Assembly (NCBI GenBank): GCA_963675135.1
Contig: OY776131.1
Span: 27,023,881 to 27,087,880 of the forward strand
Direction of reading: 5' to 3'
Length of the DNA stretch: 64,000 nt
Source of the DNA: Galeopsis tetrahit
Taxonomy: Eukaryota; Streptophyta; Magnoliopsida; Lamiales; Lamiaceae
Shown: positions 32,730-41,369 of the stretch, piece after piece
How positions within the stretch are numbered: the stretch's first letter is position 1
Layout: each line of letters opens with the position of its first letter
Notes under the pieces: generated by a model
Seen by the model: only the letters and a program-made list of their open reading frames with translations
Told to the model about the DNA's origin: nothing
Databases searched by the model: none
Made by a program: the position numbers and the translations under genes

Positions 32730-33035
32730 ACCCACCTCCTCCTTCCTCCCAATCGGCGCCGCCGCCCACCACCCCTCCCTCCCTAGCGGCACCGCTCCTC
32801 CTCTCCCCTCCCTCCCTAGCGGCGCCGCTCCTCCTCTCCCCTCCCCACGCGGCGACAGCGCTGCTCCTCCCCTCCCCTCCCCACGCGGCGACAGCGCCGC
32901 TTCACTCCCCACGTCGCCGCCCACTTTCTTCTTTGAACGAACGACGCCGTCGCTGGAGAAGGGCGAATCGTCCGCCGCCGCCCCTGCCCTCGTCCACTAC
33001 CGCCCCTGTCTCCTGTTGCTCGCCGCCTGTTTCAA
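32730..33035 (+). other. GC-rich captured gene fragment candidate inside the Pack-MULE
   Basis: The plus frame from 32726 reads Pro/Ser/Ala-rich text with duplicated units (PPSLAAPLLLSPPSLAAPLL; SPPHAATALLLPSPPHAATA). This reflects direct repeats in the DNA more than a known domain. It ends shortly before a donor-like GTAGATTTTTG. I do not recognise the source gene and cannot say it is expressed. Confidence 0.45.
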
Positions 33036-33049
33036 GGTAGATTTTTGAA

Positions 33050-33440
33050 AGTTTTTGAAAATTTTAGGAATTGTAGGGAAATTAGGGTTTTTAGAAGTTC
33101 GGGAATTATTTTCGAACATATTGAGTTTGTTTTGGAAACATTTTCGAACAATCTGTGTTTGTTTTGAAAAAAAATTCGAACATTTTGTTTTTGAAAAAAT
33201 TTCGAACATCTTGTTCGATTTTATTTTTCGGACAAATTTAAGTTGTTTTGAATATTTTTTCGAACGAGTTTGTTCATTAAAAAATTTCGAACAACTTGAG
33301 TTTGTTGGGTAAAAATTTTAGAACAAGATGTCCAATTTTTTTTCGGACAAATCAAAGTTGTTCATGAATTTTTTTCGAACACATTGAGTTTGTTGGGTAA
33401 ATTTTTTTGTACATCTTAACTTTATTCAGTTAATATTTTC
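33050..33440 (+). repeat. Degenerate TTCGAACA-type repeats
   Basis: The motif TTTTCGAACA(T/A) followed by TTGAGTTTGTT or TTGTT recurs about ten times at irregular spacing of roughly 30-45 bp. These worn repeats fill the right half of the Pack-MULE-like element. Confidence 0.7.
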
Positions 33441-33728
33441 GAACATCTTAAATTTTTTTTATTATTATTTTTGTTGATTTTTTGTGTTTTGTTGAAGAAT
33501 GGTATTTGATTTGGTGGTGGTGGAGATGATTCTGTCGAGAAATAGAAGCGGTGATTTTTTTTTTTAAAAAAGTACAAGAAAGGTAAATAAGTCATTTCGC
33601 ATCACCCTTGTGATAAAAAAAAAAAAATCAATGGGTGTCCTCATAGTATCTTTGGATGCCTTTAGCCGCGCCCATTATTTATTAATTACTTGATGAAGAT
33701 ATATACATCGATATTTTCTGAATGACAA

Positions 33729-33833
33729 AGTGGGATAGCTCAAGTGGTTAGAGCACCACTACCTAGGCCTTAGGTCCTGGGTTCGAGTCATGGGGAGGGA
33801 AAAAAAGGGATGGGTATTTAACTCCCATCAAAA
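33729..33833 (+). mobile_element. tRNA-derived SINE
   Basis: The body has a pol III A box (TAGCTCAAGTGG, from 33735) and a B box (GGTTCGAGTC, from 33780) with tRNA-like spacing. An A-rich stretch and a short tail follow. Imperfect direct repeats of about 20 bp (ATATTTTCTGAATGACAA and ATATTTTCTGAATGCCAA) flank it, which fits LINE-type target-primed insertion. The folded tRNA arms do not pair well, and a second partial copy exists at 26906, so it is a SINE and not a tRNA gene. Confidence 0.75.
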
Positions 33834-34038
33834 ATCAATATTTTCTGAATGCCAAGTGGGTTAAATTAAGAGTGCATAAAAACCTTGTTAGTAAGAATGG
33901 TCCAATGAAAAGAAACTTGATAGAAGCAAAAAAAAAAAAAATGCACAACACATCTAATACTGTTAATGATGGATATTCAAAAAAAAAAAAAATACTGTTA
34001 ATGATAATACGTGTAACATTTCCTTCAGAATTAAGTTT

Positions 34039-35002
34039 TGTTGGAATTAATGTGAAATTAATCGGGTTTTGACACCCTTATCTAATTAATTAATTAGATG
34101 GACTAAACGTTAATTATAAAATAATTGAACGTGACATAGTCGATCTACTCGCGGAGTAGATGAACGTGGTATATTTAATATCTCAAAACCGAGTTAAGGT
34201 GAGTGGGAAATTAATTGTTGAAGTTGAGTGTTTCAACTTGAAGTTTGAGGTGTGGGAATGTGTCCCACATAGAAAACCTACAAAACATTTAAGAGGTTTA
34301 AAGGCATTGAAGTAGGATTAGAGTTCAACTATGTATAAGGGGTACACTCCCCAAAGAGCCACACGCGCGTGCGTGCCTGCCCGGTCGGCTCGAATTTGGT
34401 CTTATTTTTTTGCAGACCCAAAAACTCTGAAGGCCCAACTAAGAAATTGGTTCGGCCCATTTCGAATTATATGGAAGTCTCAAACTTGGTCTTCAAGACT
34501 TATCCACGTGCGCAATCTTTGCGATATTTTCGCGATATCAACCCACGATTCAGGCTTGGGCCCGCGCATGATTTCAGCAACCACCTAGGGTTTCGTCTGC
34601 CTATAAATATCAGTCTCTTCCCTCCTTATTTCCTACGCTGAAATTCGCCCCTCTTCCCTCCTTATTTCCTACGCTGAAATTCGCCCCTCTGCTTCTCTAC
34701 TCTCCTCTCGTCTCTCTGCAGTGTTGAGCTCCCAAAAGCCATACACTGTTCTTTCTCATGCCGGATTTATTTCCGAGAGTGTTCAGTTCGTACTTAGTAC
34801 GTTCGCCGAGGCTTCATATACAGTGGTGCTACTGTGTACGAAATAGAAGTCGTTTTACCTTTGGGAACGGAACGCCATACCAGTCGAGCACTACCTGGGC
34901 GTATTCTGTTCTGCGGGAAAAGGGTTTTCCCTTGACTCGACTTGTTTGTTATCTGATTCTTCGATATTGCAGTATACACTATCAGGCGTATAGTTTCCAA
35001 CA
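34039..35002 (+). repeat. 5' LTR of copia B
   Basis: TGTTGGAATTAATG ... GTTTCCAACA. A TATA box (TATAAATA, 34602-34609) sits upstream of the probable transcription start. A 36-bp unit beginning CCTCCTTATTTCC is tandemly duplicated at 34621-34692; the 3' LTR has one copy. The primer-binding site just inside is not a clear tRNA-Met match. Confidence 0.92.
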
Positions 35003-35066
35003 ATCGCATAACAGAATATTGTATTAATCTACTTTCGGACTTAATTAATTTAATTAATTTACTGCA

Positions 35067-36674
35067 ATGTCGAAGTCGGATGATAACATGGATGTTGACC
35101 CCACTGATACAGAGGTCGTGCATGGTACTGAGAATATTGGCAACGATGCCAATAAGAAAACGTCTCCTGATCGATTAGTTTCACACAGTTCTGATGTGAA
35201 ATCACAAGGAAAACAGAATGACCATGCTGAAAGGGTTAGGAACAGAAGCGATCCGTTTGCACCAATTCCTCCTTTCCACAATCCCATAAGGGATCAGATG
35301 TTTACTTTCTCTACACCTGGGCCGAGGCCAATGGTCGTACAAGGAGAAAAACCTGAGAAATTTTCAGGGACTGAATTCAAAAGATGGCAAAGTAAGATGC
35401 GATTTTACCTGACCATGCTTGGAATGGATAGGTTTCTGACCGAAACTAAACCTACACAGCCTAAGGCAAGTGCTAGTCAACAGGAAAGGATCTATTATGA
35501 TCAGTGGTCAAGTGGTGATTATCTGTGCAGAAATCACATAATTGGAGGACTTTCTGATACCCTCTATAGTGTCTACTGTGACATAAAATCTGCTAAAGAG
35601 CTGTGGGAGTCCTTGGAGAAGAAGTACAGAACTGAAGGTGCTGGATTGAAGAAATTCGTCGTTGCACAACTGTACGATTTTAAGATGGAGGATAACAAAT
35701 CTGTAGTGGATCAAGTCCAGAAACTGCAGATTATTTTCCATAAGATAGCTGCTGAAGATATGGTTTTACCTGATGCATTTCAGGTAGCTACCGTGTTCGA
35801 GAAACTGCCTTCATCATGGAAGGATTTCAAGTCATATCTAAAGCACAAACGAAAGCTTATGAACTTTGAGGATCTGATTATCTGTCTCAGGATTGAGGAG
35901 GACAATCGAAAGAGAGAAGGCAAGGGATCTGCCCTCCAGATTGAAGCCAAGGCTAACTTGATGGAACAAGAGGGTCCGTCAAGGAAAAAAAAACGTCCCA
36001 ATGAGTCTGCTGCCAACACAACGAAGTTTGTGAAGGGGAAGGGTCCTGCCACAAAGCAGAAATTCACTGGAAATTGCTATAATTGTGGGAAACCAAACCA
36101 CAAGTCCAGTGAGTGTCGTCAACCCCGTCGTGACGACAAGGGAAAAGGCAAACAGAAAGTACAAGATTATGTGAACCTTACAGATTTGGATATGTCCGCA
36201 GTAGTGACGGAGGTCAACTTGGTGGAAAATAAGAAAGAGTGGTTTGTGGACACTGGTGCCACCTGCCACGTCTGCTCGGAGAGATCTGCATTCTCAAGCT
36301 ATTCTCCTTCTGATGGGAGAAAGTTGTTCATGGGAAATCAAGCCTCATCTGAAGTGGCTGGAATTGGGTCGGTGGTGCTAAAGCTGGCATCTGGAAAAGA
36401 GCTAACCTTGAAGAACGTGCTGCATGTCCCAGACATCCGGAAGAATCTGATTTCGGGGTCTCTTCTAGTTAGCAATCAATTTAGATTAGTCTTTGAGTCT
36501 AATAAGATAGTTCTAAGTAAGTTTGGTCACTTTCTCGGGAAGGGTTATCTCGAGAATGGTTTATTTAAATTAAGCACAATGGTTGTAAGCCCAAAGGCAA
36601 ACAAGTTATTAATGAAATTGCTTCCACTTCTGCTTATATCGTTGAGTGTTCCTCTTTATGGCATTTTAGATTAG
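35067..36674 (+). CDS. Copia B Gag and protease (first part of gag-pol)
   Basis: ATG at 35067 gives 535 residues. Residues about 95-290 are the retrotransposon gag domain (FSGTEFKRWQSKMRFYLTML, LWESLEKKYRTEGAGLKKFV, LPSSWKDFKSYLKHKRK). A CCHC zinc knuckle (C-YN-C-GKPN-H-KSSE-C) begins at about residue 337. An aspartic protease (WFVDTGATCHVCSE) follows with its Asp near residue 395, then LHVPDIRKNLISGSLL. After about 36603 the true frame is lost. Here the ORF reads a nonsense tail (LLMKLLPLLL), while the neighbouring frame encodes ...SSLWHFRLGHVN. One missing base near 36603 explains the break. Gag and protease themselves look intact. Confidence 0.92.
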   Translation: MSKSDDNMDVDPTDTEVVHGTENIGNDANKKTSPDRLVSHSSDVKSQGKQNDHAERVRNRSDPFAPIPPFHNPIRDQMFTFSTPGPRPMVVQGEKPEKFSGTEFKRWQSKMRFYLTMLGMDRFLTETKPTQPKASASQQERIYYDQWSSGDYLCRNHIIGGLSDTLYSVYCDIKSAKELWESLEKKYRTEGAGLKKFVVAQLYDFKMEDNKSVVDQVQKLQIIFHKIAAEDMVLPDAFQVATVFEKLPSSWKDFKSYLKHKRKLMNFEDLIICLRIEEDNRKREGKGSALQIEAKANLMEQEGPSRKKKRPNESAANTTKFVKGKGPATKQKFTGNCYNCGKPNHKSSECRQPRRDDKGKGKQKVQDYVNLTDLDMSAVVTEVNLVENKKEWFVDTGATCHVCSERSAFSSYSPSDGRKLFMGNQASSEVAGIGSVVLKLASGKELTLKNVLHVPDIRKNLISGSLLVSNQFRLVFESNKIVLSKFGHFLGKGYLENGLFKLSTMVVSPKANKLLMKLLPLLLISLSVPLYGILD

Positions 36675-39241
36675 GACATGTGAATTTAAAATCCATAAAA
36701 CGATTAGTAAACCTCGATTTACTTAAGATTGACAATATTGATACATCCAAACGATGTGAAATATGCATGGAAGCAAAAATGACCAAACTACCATTTAAAA
36801 CTGTTGAAAGAAACACTGCTCCTCTAGACTTAATTCACACGGATGTATGTGATTTGAAGTTTGTACAAACTAGAGGAGGGAAAAAGTATTTTATTACTTT
36901 TATAGACGATTGTACAAGATTCTACTACGTTTACCTCTTACGAAGTAAAGACGAAGCTATAGAAGCTTTCAAACGTTACAAAAATGAAGTAGAGAATCAA
37001 TTGGACACTCGAATTAAATCAATTCGTAGTGATAGAGGTGGAGAGTACGTAGCTCCGTTTGAACAATTATGTATTGAATCAGGAATTGTACATCAAACTA
37101 CAACCCCTTACTCACCTCAGTCCAATGGTGTTGCGGAAAGGAAAAACCGAACACTAAAGGAGATGATGAACGCACTGTTAATCAACTCTGGTCTACCTCA
37201 GAACTTGTGGGGAGAAGCCATTCTGTCGGCTAACCACATTCTGAATAAGATTCCACATAAAACTAAGGATCACACTCCTTATGAAATATGGAGAAAACGA
37301 AAACCTTCATACAAATACCTCAAAGTGTGGGGGTGTTTGGCTAAGGTTGAAGTACCACTTCCTAAACAAGTTAAAATCGGCCCTAAAACAGTCGATTGTA
37401 TCTTTATAGGATATGCTTCAAACAGTAGTGCCTATCGATTTCTGATTCACAAATCTGAAATACCGGATATGACAGAAGGCACTACAATTGAGTCAAGGAA
37501 CGCAGTGTTCTTTGAAAACATCTTTCCTCCTAAGGAAAAAGAGGAAGTGAGTTCGAATAAGAGAACTCAGGAAGCAACAGACGACACTGTTAGTCCTTCC
37601 ACTCAAGAGAGTGAAGAACCGAGACGCAGTCAGAGAGCTAGAATTGATAAAGATTTTGGTTCAGACTTCATTACTTATATTTTGGAGGAAGATGAACCTA
37701 AAACTATCAAAGAAGCTATGGCAAGACCAGATGCACACCTCTGGAAGGAAGCCATAAAAAGTGAATACGAGTCTATTCTGCTAAATCACACTTGGGAGTT
37801 GGTTGATCTCCCTAAAGGTTGTAAGCCCTTAGGATGCAAGTGGATCCTTAGAAGAAAGTACAAAGCAGATGGATCTGTTGACAAGTACAAAGCTCGTCTA
37901 GTTGCAAAGGGTTTCAAACAAAAGGAAGGTTATGATTTCTTCGATACATACTCACCAGTGACAAGAATCACCTCCATTCGTGTGTTAGTCGTTATTGCTG
38001 CTTTGCAGAATCTCGAAATACACCAAATGGACGTTAAGACGGCGTTTCTTAATGGTGAGATGGATGCTGAAATATACATGGATCAACCTGAAGGATATGT
38101 TGCTCCTGGAAACGAGAAAAAGGTGTGCAAACTCGTTCGATCACTGTATGGTCTTAAGCAAGCTCCAAAACAGTGGCATTTGAAATTTGACAATACGATG
38201 TTGTCAAATGGGTTTCGAATTAACGAATGTGATAAGTGTGTATATGTGAAAGATACACCAAATGGATTTGTTATAGTATGCTTAAATGTGGATGACATGT
38301 TAATCATAAGTAACAATCACAATGTCATAGTTAATACGAAAAACATGTTAAGTATAAACTTTGACATGAAAGACATGGGATTAGCAGATGTGATTCTTGG
38401 AATCAAGATAGAGAAAACGTCTGATGGAATTTCCTTGACACAATCTCACTATGTGGAAAAGGTACTAAAGCAATTTAATGCCTTTGACGATCCACCTGCT
38501 AAGACACCTTTGGAACTCAATGTTCACTTGAAAAAGAACAGAGGAGAACCAGTAGCTCAACTGGAATACGCAAGGATCATTGGAAGTGTGATGTACATTA
38601 CGAACTGTACACGCCCTGATCTTGCATGTTCGGTGAACAAGTTGAGTCAATACACTAACAATCCAAGTCAAGAGCACTGGAAAGCACTGAAAAGGGTATT
38701 AAGATACTTGAAGTACACCCTTGATTATGGGTTTCACTACACAAGACATCCAGCTGTAGTCGAAGGATACAGTGATGCAAATTGGATATCACACACTAAA
38801 GACTCGTTATCCACTAGAGGAGCGGCAGTGTCGTGGAGGTCCAAGAAACAAACGTGTATTGCCCGTTCCACAATGGAATCAGAATTTATCACTTTAGACC
38901 TAGCCGCTGCAGAGGCTGAATGGTTACGTAACTTTCTGGAAGACATTCCATGTTGGAATAAACCAGTACCATCGGTGACGGTACACTGTGACAGTCAAGC
39001 TGCCATTGGGAGAGCTACGAATGTCATGTACAACGGAAAGTCGAGACACATATGTCGTCGACACAACTCCGTTAGAGAATTGATCTCCACTGGAGTAATG
39101 TCCATTGATTATGTCAACACAAAGGACAATATAGCGGATCCGCTCACGAAGAGCATAAACCGAGATCAATTGAACAAGTTGGTAGAAGGAATGGGTCTAA
39201 AACCCACAAGAAAAACTAAAGCAGTGGAAACCCAACCATGA
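36605..39241 (+). CDS. Copia B integrase, reverse transcriptase and RNase H
   Basis: This frame picks up the polyprotein after the frameshift. The pre-integrase zinc domain is LWHFRLGHVNLKSIKRL with C-EI-C-MEAKMTK. The integrase core has Asp residues in IHTDVCDLKF and RSDRGGEYV and the Glu in NGVAERKNRTLKEM. The RVT_2 region has YKARLVAKGFKQKEGYDFFD and TAFLNGEMDAEIYMDQPEGY. The catalytic box is CLNVDDMLII, so the usual Tyr of YVDD is Asn, while both Asp remain. RNase H has ARSTMESEFITLDLAAAEAE, HCDSQAAIGRAT and NIADPLTKSI. The C-terminus (RKTKAVETQP) precedes the untranslated region and the polypurine tract at 39736. Supplied only as a fusion in the family, it has no own start. Confidence 0.9.
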   Translation, partial: VINEIASTSAYIVECSSLWHFRLGHVNLKSIKRLVNLDLLKIDNIDTSKRCEICMEAKMTKLPFKTVERNTAPLDLIHTDVCDLKFVQTRGGKKYFITFIDDCTRFYYVYLLRSKDEAIEAFKRYKNEVENQLDTRIKSIRSDRGGEYVAPFEQLCIESGIVHQTTTPYSPQSNGVAERKNRTLKEMMNALLINSGLPQNLWGEAILSANHILNKIPHKTKDHTPYEIWRKRKPSYKYLKVWGCLAKVEVPLPKQVKIGPKTVDCIFIGYASNSSAYRFLIHKSEIPDMTEGTTIESRNAVFFENIFPPKEKEEVSSNKRTQEATDDTVSPSTQESEEPRRSQRARIDKDFGSDFITYILEEDEPKTIKEAMARPDAHLWKEAIKSEYESILLNHTWELVDLPKGCKPLGCKWILRRKYKADGSVDKYKARLVAKGFKQKEGYDFFDTYSPVTRITSIRVLVVIAALQNLEIHQMDVKTAFLNGEMDAEIYMDQPEGYVAPGNEKKVCKLVRSLYGLKQAPKQWHLKFDNTMLSNGFRINECDKCVYVKDTPNGFVIVCLNVDDMLIISNNHNVIVNTKNMLSINFDMKDMGLADVILGIKIEKTSDGISLTQSHYVEKVLKQFNAFDDPPAKTPLELNVHLKKNRGEPVAQLEYARIIGSVMYITNCTRPDLACSVNKLSQYTNNPSQEHWKALKRVLRYLKYTLDYGFHYTRHPAVVEGYSDANWISHTKDSLSTRGAAVSWRSKKQTCIARSTMESEFITLDLAAAEAEWLRNFLEDIPCWNKPVPSVTVHCDSQAAIGRATNVMYNGKSRHICRRHNSVRELISTGVMSIDYVNTKDNIADPLTKSINRDQLNKLVEGMGLKPTRKTKAVETQP

Positions 39242-39744
39242 TGACTGGAGATCCCAAGAACTTGGTTCAAGGAAAACGAAACTGTGGAAGTTAGTGATAA
39301 AACACTTGAAAAACCACGACTATTCCTGACAGCACAACCTCAAGTGTTAGCAACCCGTAAAATGTGGTAAAGGTTGAGTCTTTGACTCTTAATAATTCCT
39401 AGAGTATAACGGGATACTCGAAAGGAGGTTACCTATATAAATGAGAAGTGAGGGCCGCTTCGACCAAACATTTATGAACACAAAGGACGTCCATGGCCAA
39501 AACGGACAAAAATGTGAGAACGTTACGAAGACGAGATTGAAGTGTGCTGACACTGTTGATTAGGTATACACTATGGAGGAGTAGTTCAAGGCACTGCGTC
39601 CACTAAGCCGCCGGTGTACCCGATAGTGTTTGGCTACGGAAAGTTCAAAGCCAAAAACTACTTTTCCGGACGCACGAAGATCTCAATCGAACTGAACACT
39701 GAGTCTGATGTTGTATAGACACGATTTTCACTCATGTGGGGGAT

Positions 39745-40692
39745 TATTGGAATTAATGTGGGATTAATTGGGTTTTGACACCCTTATCTAATTAATTAAT
39801 TAGATGGACTAAACGTTAATTATAAAATAATTGAACGTGACATAGTCGATCTACTCGCGGAGTAGATGAACGTGGTATATTTAATATCTCAAAACCGAGT
39901 TAAGGTGAGTGAGAAATTAATTGTTGAAGTTGAGTGTTTCAACTTGAAGTTTGAGGTGTGGGAATGTGTCCCACATAGAAAACCTACAAAACATTTAAGA
40001 GGTTTAAAGGCATTGAAGTAGGATTAGAGTTCAACTATGTATAAGGAGTACACTCCCCAAAGAGCCAGACGCGCGCGCGCGCGCCCGGCTCGGCTTCGGC
40101 AATTGGTCTTTGGTGGTCTTTGGGGCCCGCCTATCTTTTTGCAGACCCAAAAACTCCGAAGGCCCAACTAAGGAATTGGTTCGGCCCATTTCGAAATACT
40201 TCAAGAGTGTTCCAGAATTATATGGAAGTCTCAAACTTGGTCTTCAAGACTTATCCACGTGCGCGATATTTTCGCGATATCAACCCACGATTTGGGCTTG
40301 GGCCCACCACCTAGGGTTTCGTCTGCCTATAAATATCAGTCTCTTCCCTCCTTATTTCCTACGCTGAAATTCGCCCCTTTGCTTCTCTACTCTCCTCTCG
40401 TCTCTCTGCAGTGTTGAGCTCCCAAAAGCCATACACTGTTCTTTCTCGTGCCGGATTTATTTCCGAGAGTGTTCAGTTCGTACTTAGTACGTTCGTCGAG
40501 GCTTCGTATTCAGTGGTGCTACTGTGTACGAAGTAGAAGTCGTTTTACCTTTGGGAACGGAACACCATATCAGTCGAGCACTACCTGGGCGTATTCTATT
40601 CTGCGGGAAAAGGGTTTTCCCTTGACTCGACTTGTTTGTTATCTGATTCTTCGATATTGCAGTATACACTATTAGGCGTATAGTTTCCAACA
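39745..40692 (+). repeat. 3' LTR of copia B
   Basis: TATTGGAATTAATG ... GTTTCCAACA, 948 bp, with a TATA box at 40328-40335. It differs from the 5' LTR by small indels. A block near 40060-40100 has a GC dinucleotide run (GCGCGCGCGCGCGC) where the 5' LTR has GCGCGTGCGTGC. Confidence 0.92.
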
Positions 40693-40857
40693 AGTTTCTT
40701 AATAAGCTTCATTCAAAAAAAAAAATCTTAATAAGCGAAGAACATAGTTGATAATTATTTGAGTTTATAACTTATATAGTGATTTTTTTTTTCTTAAAAG
40801 TGTAACATAAATCATTATTAGTGTTATAGTATAAACATTTTCGAAAAAAAAAAAACG

Positions 40858-40891
<34 letters not shown>

Positions 40892-41099
40892 ATGGGCATA
40901 AACGAGTTTTATAATACGTACGTACCTATTTTATTTATAAGAAGTATATACTGAGACTGATGTCAGTAGTTATTATTATTAGAATTAGAATTAGAATTAC
41001 AAGTTACACAGTAGAATCTGATTTCACTAATCAACAAATGAATAAAATAATCAAGAAAATAAATTAAATAATTGAGCTTAAAGGTGGCAATTTCTTTAT
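40693..41099. other. Spacer with a (TA)n microsatellite
   Basis: About 400 bp of AT-rich DNA between copia B and copia C. It contains a TA dinucleotide run at 40861-40888 and a short GAATTA triple repeat near 40980. No gene is visible. Its last five bases (TTTAT) are the target duplication of copia C. Confidence 0.6.
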
Positions 41100-41369
41100 T
41101 GTAGAGATAAAAAATCAAAACTTCATCTTCTTGATATCAAAAGAGAGATTTCTGTTTGAAGAAGATTACAATCGAAAAATGAATATCCAAACTCAATTAA
41201 CCACCTAGCCCTAATTAATTTTTATAGACTAAGTAGGATTAACTGCTACAAATAACAAACTAACTAACTAAAATACAAGTGGGAAGTGTATCTATCAAAA
41301 CATGAGATATTGGGTGTAAGTGAGGAGGTGTATTTCCTAAACAGGGGGTTTATTGGATAAACCCTTATA
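41100..41369 (-). repeat. 3' LTR of copia C
   Basis: Read on the minus strand: TATAAGGGTTTATCC ... ATCTCTACA, 270 bp. An 11-bp insertion relative to the 5' LTR (near 41346) is the main difference seen. A TATA-like TATAAAAA lies near 41219-41226 on the minus strand. The pol reading frame runs into this LTR. Confidence 0.85.

Larger units (their letters stand above)
32555..33673. mobile_element. Pack-MULE-like element (Mutator-type, 9-bp duplication)
   Basis: Terminal inverted repeats of about 41 bp start GGGCGCGGCTAAAGGCA at 32555 and are mirrored at the right end (33633-33673). A perfect 9-bp target duplication ATTATTTAT lies at 32546-32554 and 33674-33682, the Mutator superfamily size. No transposase is encoded. 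The inside holds a strongly GC-rich segment (about 32730-33035) ending in a donor-like CAAG|GTAGATT, unlike the AT-rich flanks. This suggests a captured 5'UTR/first exon. Confidence 0.85.
34039..40692 (+). mobile_element. Full-length copia element B
   Basis: It has two LTRs (34039-35002, 39745-40692), perfect AGTTT target duplications (34034-34038 and 40693-40697), a polypurine tract (TGTGGGGGA, 39736-39744) and one gag-pol reading region broken by a single frameshift. The LTRs are very similar, differing in an 81-bp-scale set of small changes and one 36-bp duplication, so it inserted fairly recently. The 3' LTR starts TATTGG where the 5' LTR has TGTTGG. Confidence 0.95.

Noticed and set aside
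32709..32924. Minus-strand Gly/Glu-rich ORF in the Pack-MULE
   Set aside because: It is the shadow of GC-rich direct repeats; no domain and no start context.
33735..33790. Apparent tRNA gene (A and B boxes)
   Set aside because: Arms do not pair as a tRNA, and it has an A-rich tail, flanking target duplications and a second partial copy, so it is a SINE.
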